Shown here: positions 25,144-33,382 of the stretch, piece after piece
Layout: each line of letters opens with the position of its first letter
Numbering within the stretch: the first letter of the stretch is position 1
From: Desulfovibrionaceae bacterium
GTDB taxonomy: Bacteria > Desulfobacterota > Desulfovibrionia > Desulfovibrionales > Desulfovibrionaceae
NCBI GenBank assembly: GCA_022510785.1
Contig: JAFLSV010000002.1
Location: forward strand, 62,001 to 126,000
Length of the DNA stretch: 64,000 nt
Reading direction: 5' to 3'
The notes under the pieces: generated by a model
Seen by the model: the letters and a program-made list of their open reading frames with translations, nothing else
What the model was told of the DNA's origin: nothing
Databases searched by the model: none
Translations under genes and position numbers: made by a program

Positions 25144-27888
25144 ATGCCGCAAACCCCTTCGGATTCCGCTTCGTCCGTCGCCTCGCCCCTTGAGTCCTCC
25201 CCCGCGCCATCCTCCGCCGCGTCGGGAGATGCCGGCGGCGCAGCGGCAAACGAGCTTTTGTCACCCACGGCCCGGGCTATGATGCCGGATTTGCCCCGGC
25301 CCGATGACGCGGTCATGCCGGAGGGGGGAGCCAACTTTGAAGATCGGGTGCTGCTTCTGCTGGCCGCCGTCATGGTGGCCGACGGCATGCTGACGTACCC
25401 CGACTATGAGCTGGGCCAAAGCGTGATACAGGGCATTTTTGGGGAACATGCTCTGCACGCGGGCGTGCAGGCCCGTTTTCACCATGCCCTTCTGCATCCT
25501 CCGGCGCAGCCCGCGGAACTGGCGGCCAGCCTGGCCCGTGAAGCCGTGGCCGAACAGGTGTCGGCCGACCGGATTACGGCGCTCCTGTCGGGGCTCGAAG
25601 AACTGTGCCGCCGCCGGCCCGCGGCCGGCTCCGTGGCCCGCGGCCTGCGCGAGGCCATTGATATCGCCTTTGCCGAACAGCGCCTCGAACAGCGCCGCCG
25701 GCGCCTTGCGGCAGAAAGCGGCGTGGTGGGGCGCGGTCTGGAGCAGGGCGCTCGCCTGGGCCTGCGCATGGGCAAGGTGACCGTGGGCGGCGCCCGGCAG
25801 CTGGTGAAGAGCGTGGTGGACGCGGCCCGGCTGGTGACAGCCCGCCGCGAATCGGACTCCGCCCGTGACGGAAAGCTGACCCCGCCCGTGGCGGCCTTCA
25901 ATGCCGGACTGGCCGACAGGGCCGACGCTCTGGCCCGCGCGGCCTGGACGCTGGAAGATGCCGAACTTCAGCGCGATCTGGCCGGGTTCCGGCGCATTCT
26001 GGCCGATCAGCCCTTCCGGGTGGTGCTGGTCGGTGAGGGCAAGCGCGGTAAAAGCTCGCTGGTCAACGCGCTTCTTGGGGAAACTCTGTCCCCTGTGCGC
26101 GAGGCCGTGCCCGAAACCGCCGCCGTGGCCGAATTTTTCTATGCCTCCCAGCCCCGCTACACGGTTCGCTGGCTGGATGAAGAGCAGTTCGCCCACCTTG
26201 CGGACTACCTGGCAGGAGAAGAGGACAACCTGCTCCTTCGCGACAAGGTCGAGGCCCTGCGCCAGACCCCCGCCGGGAGCCGTCCGCACGGGCTGAGCAC
26301 CCTGGGCAGCCGCTCCGACATACCCGATTATCTGGCCGTGGACGGCCGTTATTCCGCCCTGACGGCGCGAGTGTCCATCGGGCTGCCCGTGGAACTGCTG
26401 CGCCCGGGCATGGTGCTGGTGGACACGCCGGGCCTCAACGCCACGGACTCCTTTCAGGGCTACCTGGCCTATGAGGAAAGTCTGTCCGCGGACTGCCTGA
26501 TTTTTGTCATGGACGCGCGGCGGCCGGATTCCGCGTCTGAACTGCGGCTTTTGCGCAAGCTGGCCGCTTCGGGGCGGGCTGTCTCCATCATCGGGGTACT
26601 GACCGGAGCGGATCGCCTGAACGAGGCGGACAGCCTGGAAGAGGCCAAAGCGCGGGCTCTGGGCATCCTGACGGAAGCCTGCCGGGGCGCTCCGGGCCTG
26701 CATGTGCTGGGCCTGACCCCCGTCAACGCGCGCGCGGCCATGCGCGCCCGCACGGGCGGCGCGGGGCATGCGGAGCGGGCTGCCCTGCGCGAGCTGGAGC
26801 AGCTTTTTGATTTGCTGCGCGCGGCCCTGGTGGCGGATTCCGGCAAGGAAGAATATCGCGCCCGGGTGCTGGCCCGCTGGAATGAGCTGCGCGCTCAGGC
26901 GGCCGGGCGCTGCGGCGAGACCATGACGCGCTATCGCGCCACGCTGCCTCCGGCTCAGTTTCTGGAACTGCTCGAGCGCCACGCCGACCGCCTGGCCGGC
27001 GCCTCGCTTGAGCACATCGAACAGGCCCGATCCGTGGTGGCCGCCGCCGCCCATGACGTGGATCAGTGGCGCGCCGATCTGCAAAGGGCGCTGGATCAAT
27101 GGGAAGAGCTGCTTGTGCTGCGGGTCATGGAGGCCGCCCGCCGCCACGCCGACGCCCTGGGCATGGATTTCGCGAAGGAAGGCGCCTGGACGGACTTTGA
27201 TGCCGAAGAGGCGCCGCGCATCGCCCGTCAGAGTCTGGATGAATTTCTGAGCGAGCAGCAGGGCGTTTTGCGTGGCTGGGAGGAAAAATTGCGCCTGTTC
27301 GGAGAGGACATGCGCGATTTGTCCGCCTCCTGCCTGTCCAGTGTGGAAGACAGCGCCGCGGAGCTTGGCGATATCTGCGCCGTGAGCGGTCGCATGGATC
27401 ATCTGCTGGTGCGCTCCGATGAGCACATGCGGCGTCTGGCCGTTTTTCTGGCCGGCGCCGGCGGCGGCGCGGTGCTGGCGGGCAGCCTGCTTCATTGCAT
27501 GGCCTGGGGCGGGGCGGCCCTGGTGGTGCTCACGCATGCTCTGACCCTGCCCGGCGCGGCCCTGGTGGGCATGGCGGTCTACGCCCTGCATGCCTTGGGC
27601 AACTCCTCGCGCCGTAAGGAGGCTTTTCTGGAGCGCAAGCGCAAAAAAACCGAACAGTGGGCCGCCGGAGCCCGGCGCCTGCTGGATGAGGAATTGCGCG
27701 CGGCCGGCGAGGAACTGACCGCCTCGTACAAGGCGGCGGTGGCCCGCGGCTTTGTGCCCGCTCTGGAAATCCTGGTGGCCGAGGCCGTGCATGTGCGTCT
27801 GTACCTCAAGGTCATGGATCGTATCCGCGAAGACGCCGACCTGTTCGAACGCACCGTGCGCGGCCTGCTGGAAACGGCGCGGCCCTGA
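25144..27888 (+). CDS. Dynamin-like GTPase with N-terminal TerB-like region
   Basis: A 914-residue protein with, in order: a serine/alanine-rich start; a TerB-like helical region at about 60-170 (FEDRVLLLLAAVMVADGML); and a dynamin-type GTPase with P-loop GEGKRGKSS (297-305), switch DTPGLN (427-432) and a G4-like TGAD (487-490) in place of the usual (N/T)KxD. A long helical stalk follows, then a double hydrophobic segment (about 764-820) that would insert in the membrane, and a final helical region. Bacterial dynamin-like proteins remodel or protect membranes; the exact role here is unknown. It is the third gene of the pyk operon. The TerB-like assignment rests on a short match and is tentative. 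Confidence 0.75.
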   Translation: MPQTPSDSASSVASPLESSPAPSSAASGDAGGAAANELLSPTARAMMPDLPRPDDAVMPEGGANFEDRVLLLLAAVMVADGMLTYPDYELGQSVIQGIFGEHALHAGVQARFHHALLHPPAQPAELAASLAREAVAEQVSADRITALLSGLEELCRRRPAAGSVARGLREAIDIAFAEQRLEQRRRRLAAESGVVGRGLEQGARLGLRMGKVTVGGARQLVKSVVDAARLVTARRESDSARDGKLTPPVAAFNAGLADRADALARAAWTLEDAELQRDLAGFRRILADQPFRVVLVGEGKRGKSSLVNALLGETLSPVREAVPETAAVAEFFYASQPRYTVRWLDEEQFAHLADYLAGEEDNLLLRDKVEALRQTPAGSRPHGLSTLGSRSDIPDYLAVDGRYSALTARVSIGLPVELLRPGMVLVDTPGLNATDSFQGYLAYEESLSADCLIFVMDARRPDSASELRLLRKLAASGRAVSIIGVLTGADRLNEADSLEEAKARALGILTEACRGAPGLHVLGLTPVNARAAMRARTGGAGHAERAALRELEQLFDLLRAALVADSGKEEYRARVLARWNELRAQAAGRCGETMTRYRATLPPAQFLELLERHADRLAGASLEHIEQARSVVAAAAHDVDQWRADLQRALDQWEELLVLRVMEAARRHADALGMDFAKEGAWTDFDAEEAPRIARQSLDEFLSEQQGVLRGWEEKLRLFGEDMRDLSASCLSSVEDSAAELGDICAVSGRMDHLLVRSDEHMRRLAVFLAGAGGGAVLAGSLLHCMAWGGAALVVLTHALTLPGAALVGMAVYALHALGNSSRRKEAFLERKRKKTEQWAAGARRLLDEELRAAGEELTASYKAAVARGFVPALEILVAEAVHVRLYLKVMDRIREDADLFERTVRGLLETARP

Positions 27889-27942
27889 GTCCCTCTTGAG
27901 CCTCCGGCGGGGTATATGCCCTCCGGACGCGGAGTTTTCGCC

Positions 27943-28923
27943 ATGCTTGCCATTTTTTTTCTGCTGTCTCCGGTTTTTGTTCTGGTGGCCATAGGCATCC
28001 TGGTGGAACGCTTCCGGCTGCTGCCGCGGGACGGGGCCGCCGCGCTCAACATGCTGGTGTTCAATCTGTCCCTGCCCAGCCTGATTTTCCATGCCATGGC
28101 GGCCAGCGAGCCGGCTGATCTGGCGCGGGGCGCCTATGCGGGCGGCATTATGGCGGCCATGCTGCTGTGCTGCGCGCTGGTTCACGGCCTTCTCGCCCTG
28201 GGCTTTCGCGCCCGCCCCGCCGAAGCTGGCATCATGGGCGTGCTGGCGTCCTACCCCAATGCCGCCTTCATCGGCCTGCCCATCCTGATGCTGCTTTTTC
28301 CGGACAATTCCCATGTTGTGCTGGCGGTCACCATCACCGCCATTTTCAGTGTGCCCCTGCTCCTCATCGGCATGGTCGAGCAGGAATGGTGCCGCAATGC
28401 CGGAACTCTCGACCAGCGTCTTTTGCTGCGCAAGGTGGCGGGCACGCTGGCGCGCAATCCCCTTCTGCTGGCCACAGTGGCCGGGGTTCTGGTGTGCGCG
28501 TTGCGCCTGCCCGTGCCGGACGCCCTTCTGATAGTGTGCCGCAGCCTGGCCGCCACCGCCACCCCCTGCGCCCTGGTGGCCCTGGGCATGGTGCTGTCCA
28601 TCCAGATGTCCAGCCCCGCGCGGGGGCAAAGCCATCCTGCCCGGCAAGTCGTCGTCAATGCCGGCAAGCTGATCCTGCATCCTCTCCTGACCCTGGCGGC
28701 CCTGTCCTGGCTGGGCGTGTCGGGCGATTGGCTGGCCATGGGCGTTATCCTAGCGGGGATGCCCACCGCGGTGGTGTCCTATGTGCTCAGCGAAACCTAC
28801 AATACGGCCACCCGCGACGCATCACAGGTGATCGTGGTCAACTCTGCCCTGTCCGTGCTGACTGTTCCGCTCATGGTGTTTTTGCTCCAACGGGCGGGCA
28901 TCATGGCGGGAGCCGGACTGTAG
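27943..28923 (+). CDS. AEC-family (auxin efflux carrier-type) permease
   Basis: A 326-residue membrane protein with about ten helices in two similar halves, typical of the AEC family. Conserved parts include NMLVFNLSLPSLIFHAMA in helix 2 and SYPNAAFIGLPIL in helix 4; the second half contains AGMPTAVVSYVLSE. Bacterial members export or import organic acids such as malate or malonate; the substrate here cannot be told. The ATG at 27943 has CGGAG eight bases upstream; an ATG at 27916 is less well placed. It lies 54 bases after the dynamin-like gene. Confidence 0.88.
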   Translation: MLAIFFLLSPVFVLVAIGILVERFRLLPRDGAAALNMLVFNLSLPSLIFHAMAASEPADLARGAYAGGIMAAMLLCCALVHGLLALGFRARPAEAGIMGVLASYPNAAFIGLPILMLLFPDNSHVVLAVTITAIFSVPLLLIGMVEQEWCRNAGTLDQRLLLRKVAGTLARNPLLLATVAGVLVCALRLPVPDALLIVCRSLAATATPCALVALGMVLSIQMSSPARGQSHPARQVVVNAGKLILHPLLTLAALSWLGVSGDWLAMGVILAGMPTAVVSYVLSETYNTATRDASQVIVVNSALSVLTVPLMVFLLQRAGIMAGAGL

Positions 28924-28942
28924 GAGCGCTTCCGCGGGGGCG

Positions 28943-28966
28943 GGCGGCGCTGCTTCCTGCGCCGCC
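28943..28966 (+). other. GC-rich hairpin after the permease gene
   Basis: GGCGGCGC (28943-28950) pairs with GCGCCGCC (28959-28966) around an 8-base loop, 20 bases past the permease stop. There is no T run, so it would be a weak terminator or an mRNA-stabilising end. Confidence 0.4.
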
Positions 28967-29051
28967 AGGTTCCGGCCGCGCGGGTGAAAATATCCCCTGC
29001 CGCCCCGGTACCTGAAAGAGTTTTCGGAAAATTTCACAGGATACGGAGTGT

Positions 29052-29072
29052 CTTTCCCGGAAAGGGTGAAAG
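29052..29072 (+). promoter_or_regulatory. Upstream motif CTTTC-N9-GTGAAAG before ddh
   Basis: CTTTC (29052-29056), nine bases, then GTGAAAG (29066-29072). The same layout occurs upstream of the qrc and corrinoid-transporter promoters. Here it ends 57 bases before the -35 of ddh instead of 19. Confidence 0.4.
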
Positions 29073-29129
29073 ACCTCCACCGCGCCGGCACATGAGCGGC
29101 GGCGTGAACGTCTCTCCGGACGCGGACTC

Positions 29130-29158
29130 TTGACAGCGCCGGATTTTCTCTTTGTAAT
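29130..29158 (+). promoter_or_regulatory. Strong sigma-70 promoter for ddh
   Basis: A perfect TTGACA (29130-29135), a 17-base spacer and TGTAAT (29153-29158, 5 of 6). The predicted start is near 29165, giving a leader of about 50 bases. Confidence 0.7.
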
Positions 29159-29171
29159 CCATGCCTCAACG

Positions 29172-29191
29172 CGCGGGAGATTCTTCCCGCG
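29172..29191 (+). promoter_or_regulatory. Inverted repeat in the ddh leader
   Basis: CGCGGGA (29172-29178) and TCCCGCG (29185-29191) around 6 bases, starting about 7 bases after the predicted transcription start. It could be an operator or a leader hairpin. No lysine riboswitch sequence is visible. Confidence 0.4.
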
Positions 29192-29213
29192 AATTCCTTG
29201 TCACGAGGTCATT

Positions 29214-30143
29214 ATGTCGTTCAGTGCCGCTGTTTATGGTTTGGGCAATATCGGCCGTTTTGCCGTGGAGGCTCTGGAAGCCGCTCCCGACGCCCGCTGC
29301 CTGGGCGTGATACGCCGCCGGCAGTCCCTGGGGGCGCCGTCCCTCGATCAGCGAGGCCTGCCCGCGTACGCTTCCCTGGATGAACTGGTTGCCGCGCAGG
29401 GGCAGCCCGACGTGGTGCTTTTGTGCACGCCTTCGCGTCAGGTGCCGGATGCGGCCGCCGGGCTTCTGGGCCGCGGTTTCAATACCGTGGATAGCTTCGA
29501 TATTCACGATCGCATCCCCGAAACCCTGGCCCGGCTGGATCAGGCCGCCCGGCAGGGGGGCGCCGTGGCCGTCACCGCCGCCGGCTGGGATCCGGGCACG
29601 GATTCCGTGCTGCGCGCCCTGTTCGAGGCCATGGTGCCCGCCGGCACCACCTTCACCAATTTTGGCCGGGGCCGCTCCATGGGCCATTCCGTGGCCGTGC
29701 GCGCCCTGCCCGGCGTGGCCGATGCCACGGCCATCACCATTCCCGTCGGGGGCGGCCGCCATTCCCGGCTGGTCTATGTGGTGCTGGAACGGGGAGCCCG
29801 CTTTGACGATGTGCGCGCCGCCATTGCCGCTGACCCCTATTTCTCCCACGATCCTCTGGAAGTGCGTGAGGTCGGCGCCGCCGAACTGCCCTTTGTGGCC
29901 GACGCCTCCCACGGCGTGCTGCTTGAGCGTACCGGTGCCTCGGGCCTGACCGCCAACCAGCATCTTTCCTTCGACATGCGCATCAACAATCCGGCCCTGA
30001 CCGCCCAGGTTCTGGTGGCCGTGGCCCGCGCCGCCGTCCGCCGCAAGGCCCGGGGCGAGGCCGGGGCTTTCACGCTGCTCGACATCGCTCCTGTGGAGCT
30101 TTTGCCCGGCGAGCGTTCCACCCACATTGCCCGGCTGGTCTAG
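29214..30143 (+). CDS. ddh: meso-Diaminopimelate D-dehydrogenase
   Basis: A 309-residue NADPH-dependent enzyme that makes meso-diaminopimelate from tetrahydrodipicolinate and ammonia in one step. That bypasses the acylated DapDEF-type routes. It has the Rossmann motif VYGLGNIG (7-14) and family segments FDIHDRIPE, TAAGWDPGTDS, RGRSMGHSVAVRA and LTANQHLSFDMRINNPA. GAGG lies five bases before the ATG. It is a single-gene unit between a strong promoter and a terminator-like hairpin. It supplies MurE (16.3 kb) with its substrate and the cell with lysine precursor. Confidence 0.93.
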   Translation: MSFSAAVYGLGNIGRFAVEALEAAPDARCLGVIRRRQSLGAPSLDQRGLPAYASLDELVAAQGQPDVVLLCTPSRQVPDAAAGLLGRGFNTVDSFDIHDRIPETLARLDQAARQGGAVAVTAAGWDPGTDSVLRALFEAMVPAGTTFTNFGRGRSMGHSVAVRALPGVADATAITIPVGGGRHSRLVYVVLERGARFDDVRAAIAADPYFSHDPLEVREVGAAELPFVADASHGVLLERTGASGLTANQHLSFDMRINNPALTAQVLVAVARAAVRRKARGEAGAFTLLDIAPVELLPGERSTHIARLV

Positions 30144-30149
30144 TCATGG

Positions 30150-30180
30150 CGCGCTCCCCTGCCCGGTTCAGGGGAGCGCG
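30150..30180 (+). terminator. Hairpin after ddh
   Basis: A perfect 12-bp stem (30150-30161 and 30169-30180) around a 7-base loop, beginning 6 bases after the ddh stop. Only two T follow, so it may be a weak or assisted terminator. Confidence 0.6.
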
Positions 30181-30444
30181 TTCACCTTGCGCGGACAGGT
30201 CACGATGCGCGTCCGCCAGGCCTGGCGGGTTGCCCATTTGCCGGCGGCCCGGGGTTTCTTCTCAGGCCCGGAATGGCTCCTGGGCCGCCCCGGCGCGATG
30301 CCCGTCTTCCCTGGTGTTTCAGGTCTGCGTTCCAGAGCGCCGCGCGCAGAAAAACGCTGAGGCCGCCTTACGGCATCCGGCGGGAGCATCCGCTTCAGCT
30401 CGGGGAAAGCCGGACGCCAAGCGGGACATATTCCTGTGGCGCAT
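30181..30444. other. Non-coding gap between convergent ddh and hydrolase
   Basis: About 260 bases with normal G+C. Reading frames cross it on both strands, but none has a ribosome binding site or recognisable family. No RNA gene is seen. Confidence 0.5.
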
Positions 30445-31653
30445 TTACCGGAACGCCCGCTGAAAAAAGCTGACGATCAGCCCTTCCAGACGACGGTGGA
30501 GCGCCTCACGCTCGCCGGGGCTCACCGTTCGGCACAGGTCGGGCAGATCCTGCGCCATATCCGGCGGGCACAGAGCCTGAAGCGCGGGCCCGTCCGCCCC
30601 TGTCAGCAGCGTATACTCCGCCGTGGACGAGGCCAGAAGTTCGCGTAATACCAGGGCCTGACGCTCCGGCCTGTGCAGGGGGTCGCGATCCAGACCCACC
30701 AGAGACAGGGGCAGATTCAGTGATTTCAGGCTGTTTGGGTCAAACAGCATGGAATAGCCCGGTGATATCAGCATCATGGCCCGAAAGCGGGCATCGGTCA
30801 GGGCGTGTTCGGCGGGCAGAGGCGGCAGCAGCGGCGTGAAGACCGGGGGGGCAGGGAGCTCGGTCAAAGGCCTGCGCTGGCCCCGACGCAGCCGGGCGGC
30901 GTTTTTGTTCACGTTGTCGCGGGCGCGGGCCATGGTCATGGCCCTGGCTTTCAGTGCCTGGTCGCGCAGGGCGGTGGCTTCCATGATGGCGTCCGCCTGA
31001 TGGAGCATGCCGCGTGTGATGCCATCCATATGGGCCGCCATCCGGGGCTCGCAGTACGGATCAGGGATGCCTCCGGATTTCAGGGCGGGTGACGCGCAAT
31101 ACGGCGCCCACAGGTGCGGGGTCAGGGTTGCCCCCGCCAGCAGCAGGCCGGCGCTGCCGCCTCCGCCAAAAGCCAGCAGGCCGATTTTTTGTGTGTCCAC
31201 GGCCTTGCCCAGCTGGGGGTCGGCAAGCACCAGATCAAGGGCGGCTTTCAGCTGCCGGGCGCGGGTGGGCAGGTGAAGGTTGGTATACAAAAAGCGCATG
31301 TCGTCGGCATTGTCGCCGTCATGCGTGAGGACAACCACAACAAAGCCCTGGCCGGCCAGCCGGGCGGCCAGGTCATGGTGGGCAAAGCGCGAACCGGATG
31401 AGTCGGGTGAAAGGATGAGGAGCGGCCAGGGGCCGGGCAGGAGGGCGGCGCCCCGCGCGGCCGAAAACGTCCAGGCGCCGGCTTTGACCGTGCCGGGCCG
31501 GGTTCGGGTGGGGTACCATACGGCGGCGTCCAGGCGGATGTCCGTGCCGGGCCGCCAGCTCACCAGCGAGCGGTATCCGGCGTAAAAGCTGTCGGCCGCG
31601 GCGCTGATGGCCGGCGTCCAGATCAGGAGCGCCAGCAGGACGAGCACGCGCAT
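30445..31653 (-). CDS. Exported alpha/beta-hydrolase-like protein (dienelactone hydrolase type)
   Basis: A 402-residue protein with a signal peptide (MRVLVLLALLIWTPAISAAA), so probably periplasmic. The N-terminal part (AAVWYPT, LLILSPDSSGSRFAHHDLA, VVVLTHDGDN) matches the predicted dienelactone hydrolase/PAF-acetylhydrolase-like group. The elbow that normally carries the nucleophile reads LLAFGGGGSAG. A GxSxG can be read there, but it sits about three residues later than expected. Activity is therefore uncertain. A charged helical insert (about 235-290) follows. It is the last gene after cvpA and mazG, and its ribosome binding site lies in the arm of a 34-bp palindrome. Confidence 0.65.
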   Translation of the reverse strand: MRVLVLLALLIWTPAISAAADSFYAGYRSLVSWRPGTDIRLDAAVWYPTRTRPGTVKAGAWTFSAARGAALLPGPWPLLILSPDSSGSRFAHHDLAARLAGQGFVVVVLTHDGDNADDMRFLYTNLHLPTRARQLKAALDLVLADPQLGKAVDTQKIGLLAFGGGGSAGLLLAGATLTPHLWAPYCASPALKSGGIPDPYCEPRMAAHMDGITRGMLHQADAIMEATALRDQALKARAMTMARARDNVNKNAARLRRGQRRPLTELPAPPVFTPLLPPLPAEHALTDARFRAMMLISPGYSMLFDPNSLKSLNLPLSLVGLDRDPLHRPERQALVLRELLASSTAEYTLLTGADGPALQALCPPDMAQDLPDLCRTVSPGEREALHRRLEGLIVSFFQRAFR

Positions 31654-31666
31654 GACGCATGGCAGG

Positions 31667-31700
31667 GCGCCTTTCGCGCGCCCGGGCGCGCGAAAGGCGC
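31667..31700. repeat. Perfect 34-bp palindrome between mazG and the hydrolase gene
   Basis: The 34 bases equal their own reverse complement, centred on CCCGGG at 31681-31686. In the minus-strand mRNA this would fold into a hairpin almost without loop. Its 3' arm contains the AAAGG that is the only plausible ribosome binding site of the hydrolase gene. It may act as a terminator after mazG, as translational control, or as a protein-binding site. Confidence 0.85.
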
Positions 31701-31750
31701 GGCGCCGCGAAATCCAGGTCAGGGCCTGAGCCGGGCAGCGCTGGAACATC

Positions 31751-32680
31751 TCACGAATCCGCGCTGTGTCCAGAGGCTGCCCCGGGTGCCCTGTCGTCAT
31801 CCTCACGCGCGCTCTCACGCGGCTGGACAAAGGGGCGGCCCGGGCGCGCCGCGGCGGAGGAATCGGGGGCCTGCGGGGTGTCATGGGATTCCCCGGCCTT
31901 CACTTCATTCCACAGGTCATCCTTGTCGTCCAGGCTGAGGGCCGCGAAATCCAGGCCGCGCTCTTCGGCCAGTTGTTCCATGGCCTCAAAGCGGGCGCGG
32001 AATCGCCTGGAGGCCATGTCCGTGGCGTGGGCGGCCTTGATGCCCATACGGCGGCCCAGTTCCACCAGAGAAAAGATCATGTCGCCCAGCTCGTGTTCCT
32101 GCGCGATCTGGTCGCCCGAGGCCCTGGCGTCAAGCAATTCCAGCCACTCGCTCTCCACCTGGCGTTCCACCTCTTCATCGTCGTCCCAGGTAAAGCCGGC
32201 CTGCGCGGCCTTGGCGTGCAGCCGGTAGGCCTTGGTCAGGGGCGGCAGTCCGGTGGGCACCGAGGCGAAGACCCCCTTTTCCTTTTCTCCGGCCGCGGCT
32301 CTTTCGGCCTTTTTTATGTCGGCCCAGGCTTTGGTGAATTCGTCAAGGCTGGCAAAGCTGGCATCGCCGAACACATGGGGGTGGCGGCGGGTCATTTTGG
32401 CCGCTCCGGCCTCCAGGGCGTCGGCCAGGCTGAACGATCCCCCGTTGGCGTAACGGTGGGCCACAAAAATGAGCAGAAAGAGGAGGTCGCCCATTTCGTC
32501 GCAGGCATGGCCCGGTTTGCCGGAGCGGATGGCGCCCACCAGCTCGTGACATTCCTCAATGAGATACTCGCACAGGGAAAGGGGTGTTTGCGCCTTGTCC
32601 CAGGGGCATCCGCCGGCTGGATCCAGCAGGCTGTCGATAACGGTCTCAATATGGGTCAGAGCCTGGTGGGCGTCGTTCAT
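31751..32680 (-). CDS. mazG: Nucleoside triphosphate pyrophosphohydrolase MazG
   Basis: A 309-residue all-alpha NTP pyrophosphatase that hydrolyses (d)NTPs to monophosphates. The N-terminal MazG repeat shows GGCPWDKAQTPLSLCEYLIEE-type motifs with EExxE and the EMGDLLFLLIF metal site. The second repeat has EHELGDMIFSLVELGRR. The C-terminal 50 residues are an unconserved polar tail. The ATG at 32678-32680 is the family start. It lies 16 bases after cvpA. Confidence 0.92.
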   Translation of the reverse strand: MNDAHQALTHIETVIDSLLDPAGGCPWDKAQTPLSLCEYLIEECHELVGAIRSGKPGHACDEMGDLLFLLIFVAHRYANGGSFSLADALEAGAAKMTRRHPHVFGDASFASLDEFTKAWADIKKAERAAAGEKEKGVFASVPTGLPPLTKAYRLHAKAAQAGFTWDDDEEVERQVESEWLELLDARASGDQIAQEHELGDMIFSLVELGRRMGIKAAHATDMASRRFRARFEAMEQLAEERGLDFAALSLDDKDDLWNEVKAGESHDTPQAPDSSAAARPGRPFVQPRESAREDDDRAPGAASGHSADS

Positions 32681-32696
32681 GGCGGGGTTCCTTTCT

Positions 32697-33179
32697 TTAC
32701 AGAGGCATGGGAATGGTGAGATGCAGAACATCCGATGCCCGGCGCGCAAAGTCCAGGAGCCGCGGGATGGTCTGCGCCCCGGCCACCGGAGGGAAGCGGG
32801 GAATCAGCATAACGGCCAGATAAGCCAGCACCACGCACAGCAGTCCGCCCTTGAGCAGGCCCGCGCCCAGGCCAAGCAGGTGATCCACCCATCCCGCGAA
32901 GCTGACTTCCAGCACGCGCTGGAGCACGCGGGCAATGAGGCCCACCCCAATCATGCCCGCCACCATCAGAAGGGCGAAGGCCGCCATGGGGGCCACACTG
33001 GCCGGCAAGTAAGCGGACAGCGCTTCGGCGAAGCGCGAGGCGCCCGACCAGGCGGCGGCCAGCCCCGCCATCAACCCCGCCAGGCCGGCCATTTCCGCCA
33101 CAAAACCGCGCATGCCGCCCCGGATGCCGAACGCCAGCAGAATACCCAGAACGGCGATGTCGAAATAGTTGACTTGCAT
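32697..33179 (-). CDS. CvpA-family membrane protein
   Basis: A 160-residue inner-membrane protein with four hydrophobic segments. It starts NYFDIAVLGILLAFGIRGGMRGF, the hallmark of the CvpA family (colicin V production accessory protein). WVDHLLGLGAGLLKGGLL is the second conserved block. Family members are linked to envelope stress tolerance, but the molecular role is unknown. It is the first gene of the cvpA-mazG-hydrolase unit. Confidence 0.85.
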   Translation of the reverse strand: MQVNYFDIAVLGILLAFGIRGGMRGFVAEMAGLAGLMAGLAAAWSGASRFAEALSAYLPASVAPMAAFALLMVAGMIGVGLIARVLQRVLEVSFAGWVDHLLGLGAGLLKGGLLCVVLAYLAVMLIPRFPPVAGAQTIPRLLDFARRASDVLHLTIPMPL

Positions 33180-33331
33180 GAAGAGCCTGTGTGCGAAAAG
33201 GTGAATGTCCGCGCGGGAACGGAGCGGAATGATTTTTTGTGGGGCAAAGAGCGCGGGGTGTCAAGAAAGACCGCCGCCGTGTCCTAGGTACCGGCGTGCC
33301 CGTGAGCCAAAGCGCCGGGCGCCGGAAACAG

Positions 33332-33359
33332 GCGCGGGGGAAATATTTTTCCCCCGCGC
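33332..33359. terminator. Terminator hairpin after qrcD
   Basis: A perfect 12-bp inverted repeat (33332-33343 and 33348-33359) with loop TATT, 23 bases past the qrcD stop. The AT-rich upper stem and GC-rich base are symmetrical, so it could act in both directions; no long T run follows. Confidence 0.6.
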
Positions 33360-33382
33360 GGACTGGCTGGAATGCCGGGTGA

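Noticed and set aside
25261..28680. Open frame of 1139 codons on the minus strand
   Set aside because: It is antisense to the dynamin-like and permease genes. It arises from high third-position G+C and its translation is Gln/His/Gly-rich with no family match or start site.
28924..29213. Possible lysine riboswitch upstream of ddh
   Set aside because: No lysine aptamer core could be read on the plus strand; only a promoter, an upstream motif and one short inverted repeat are present.
30146..30463. 105-codon plus-strand frame after ddh
   Set aside because: It starts inside the terminator hairpin, lacks a ribosome binding site and runs into the convergent hydrolase gene.
33180..33330. Promoter for cvpA
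   Set aside because: A perfect TTGACA is present on the minus strand at 33264-33259, but no convincing -10 is found 16-18 bases away.
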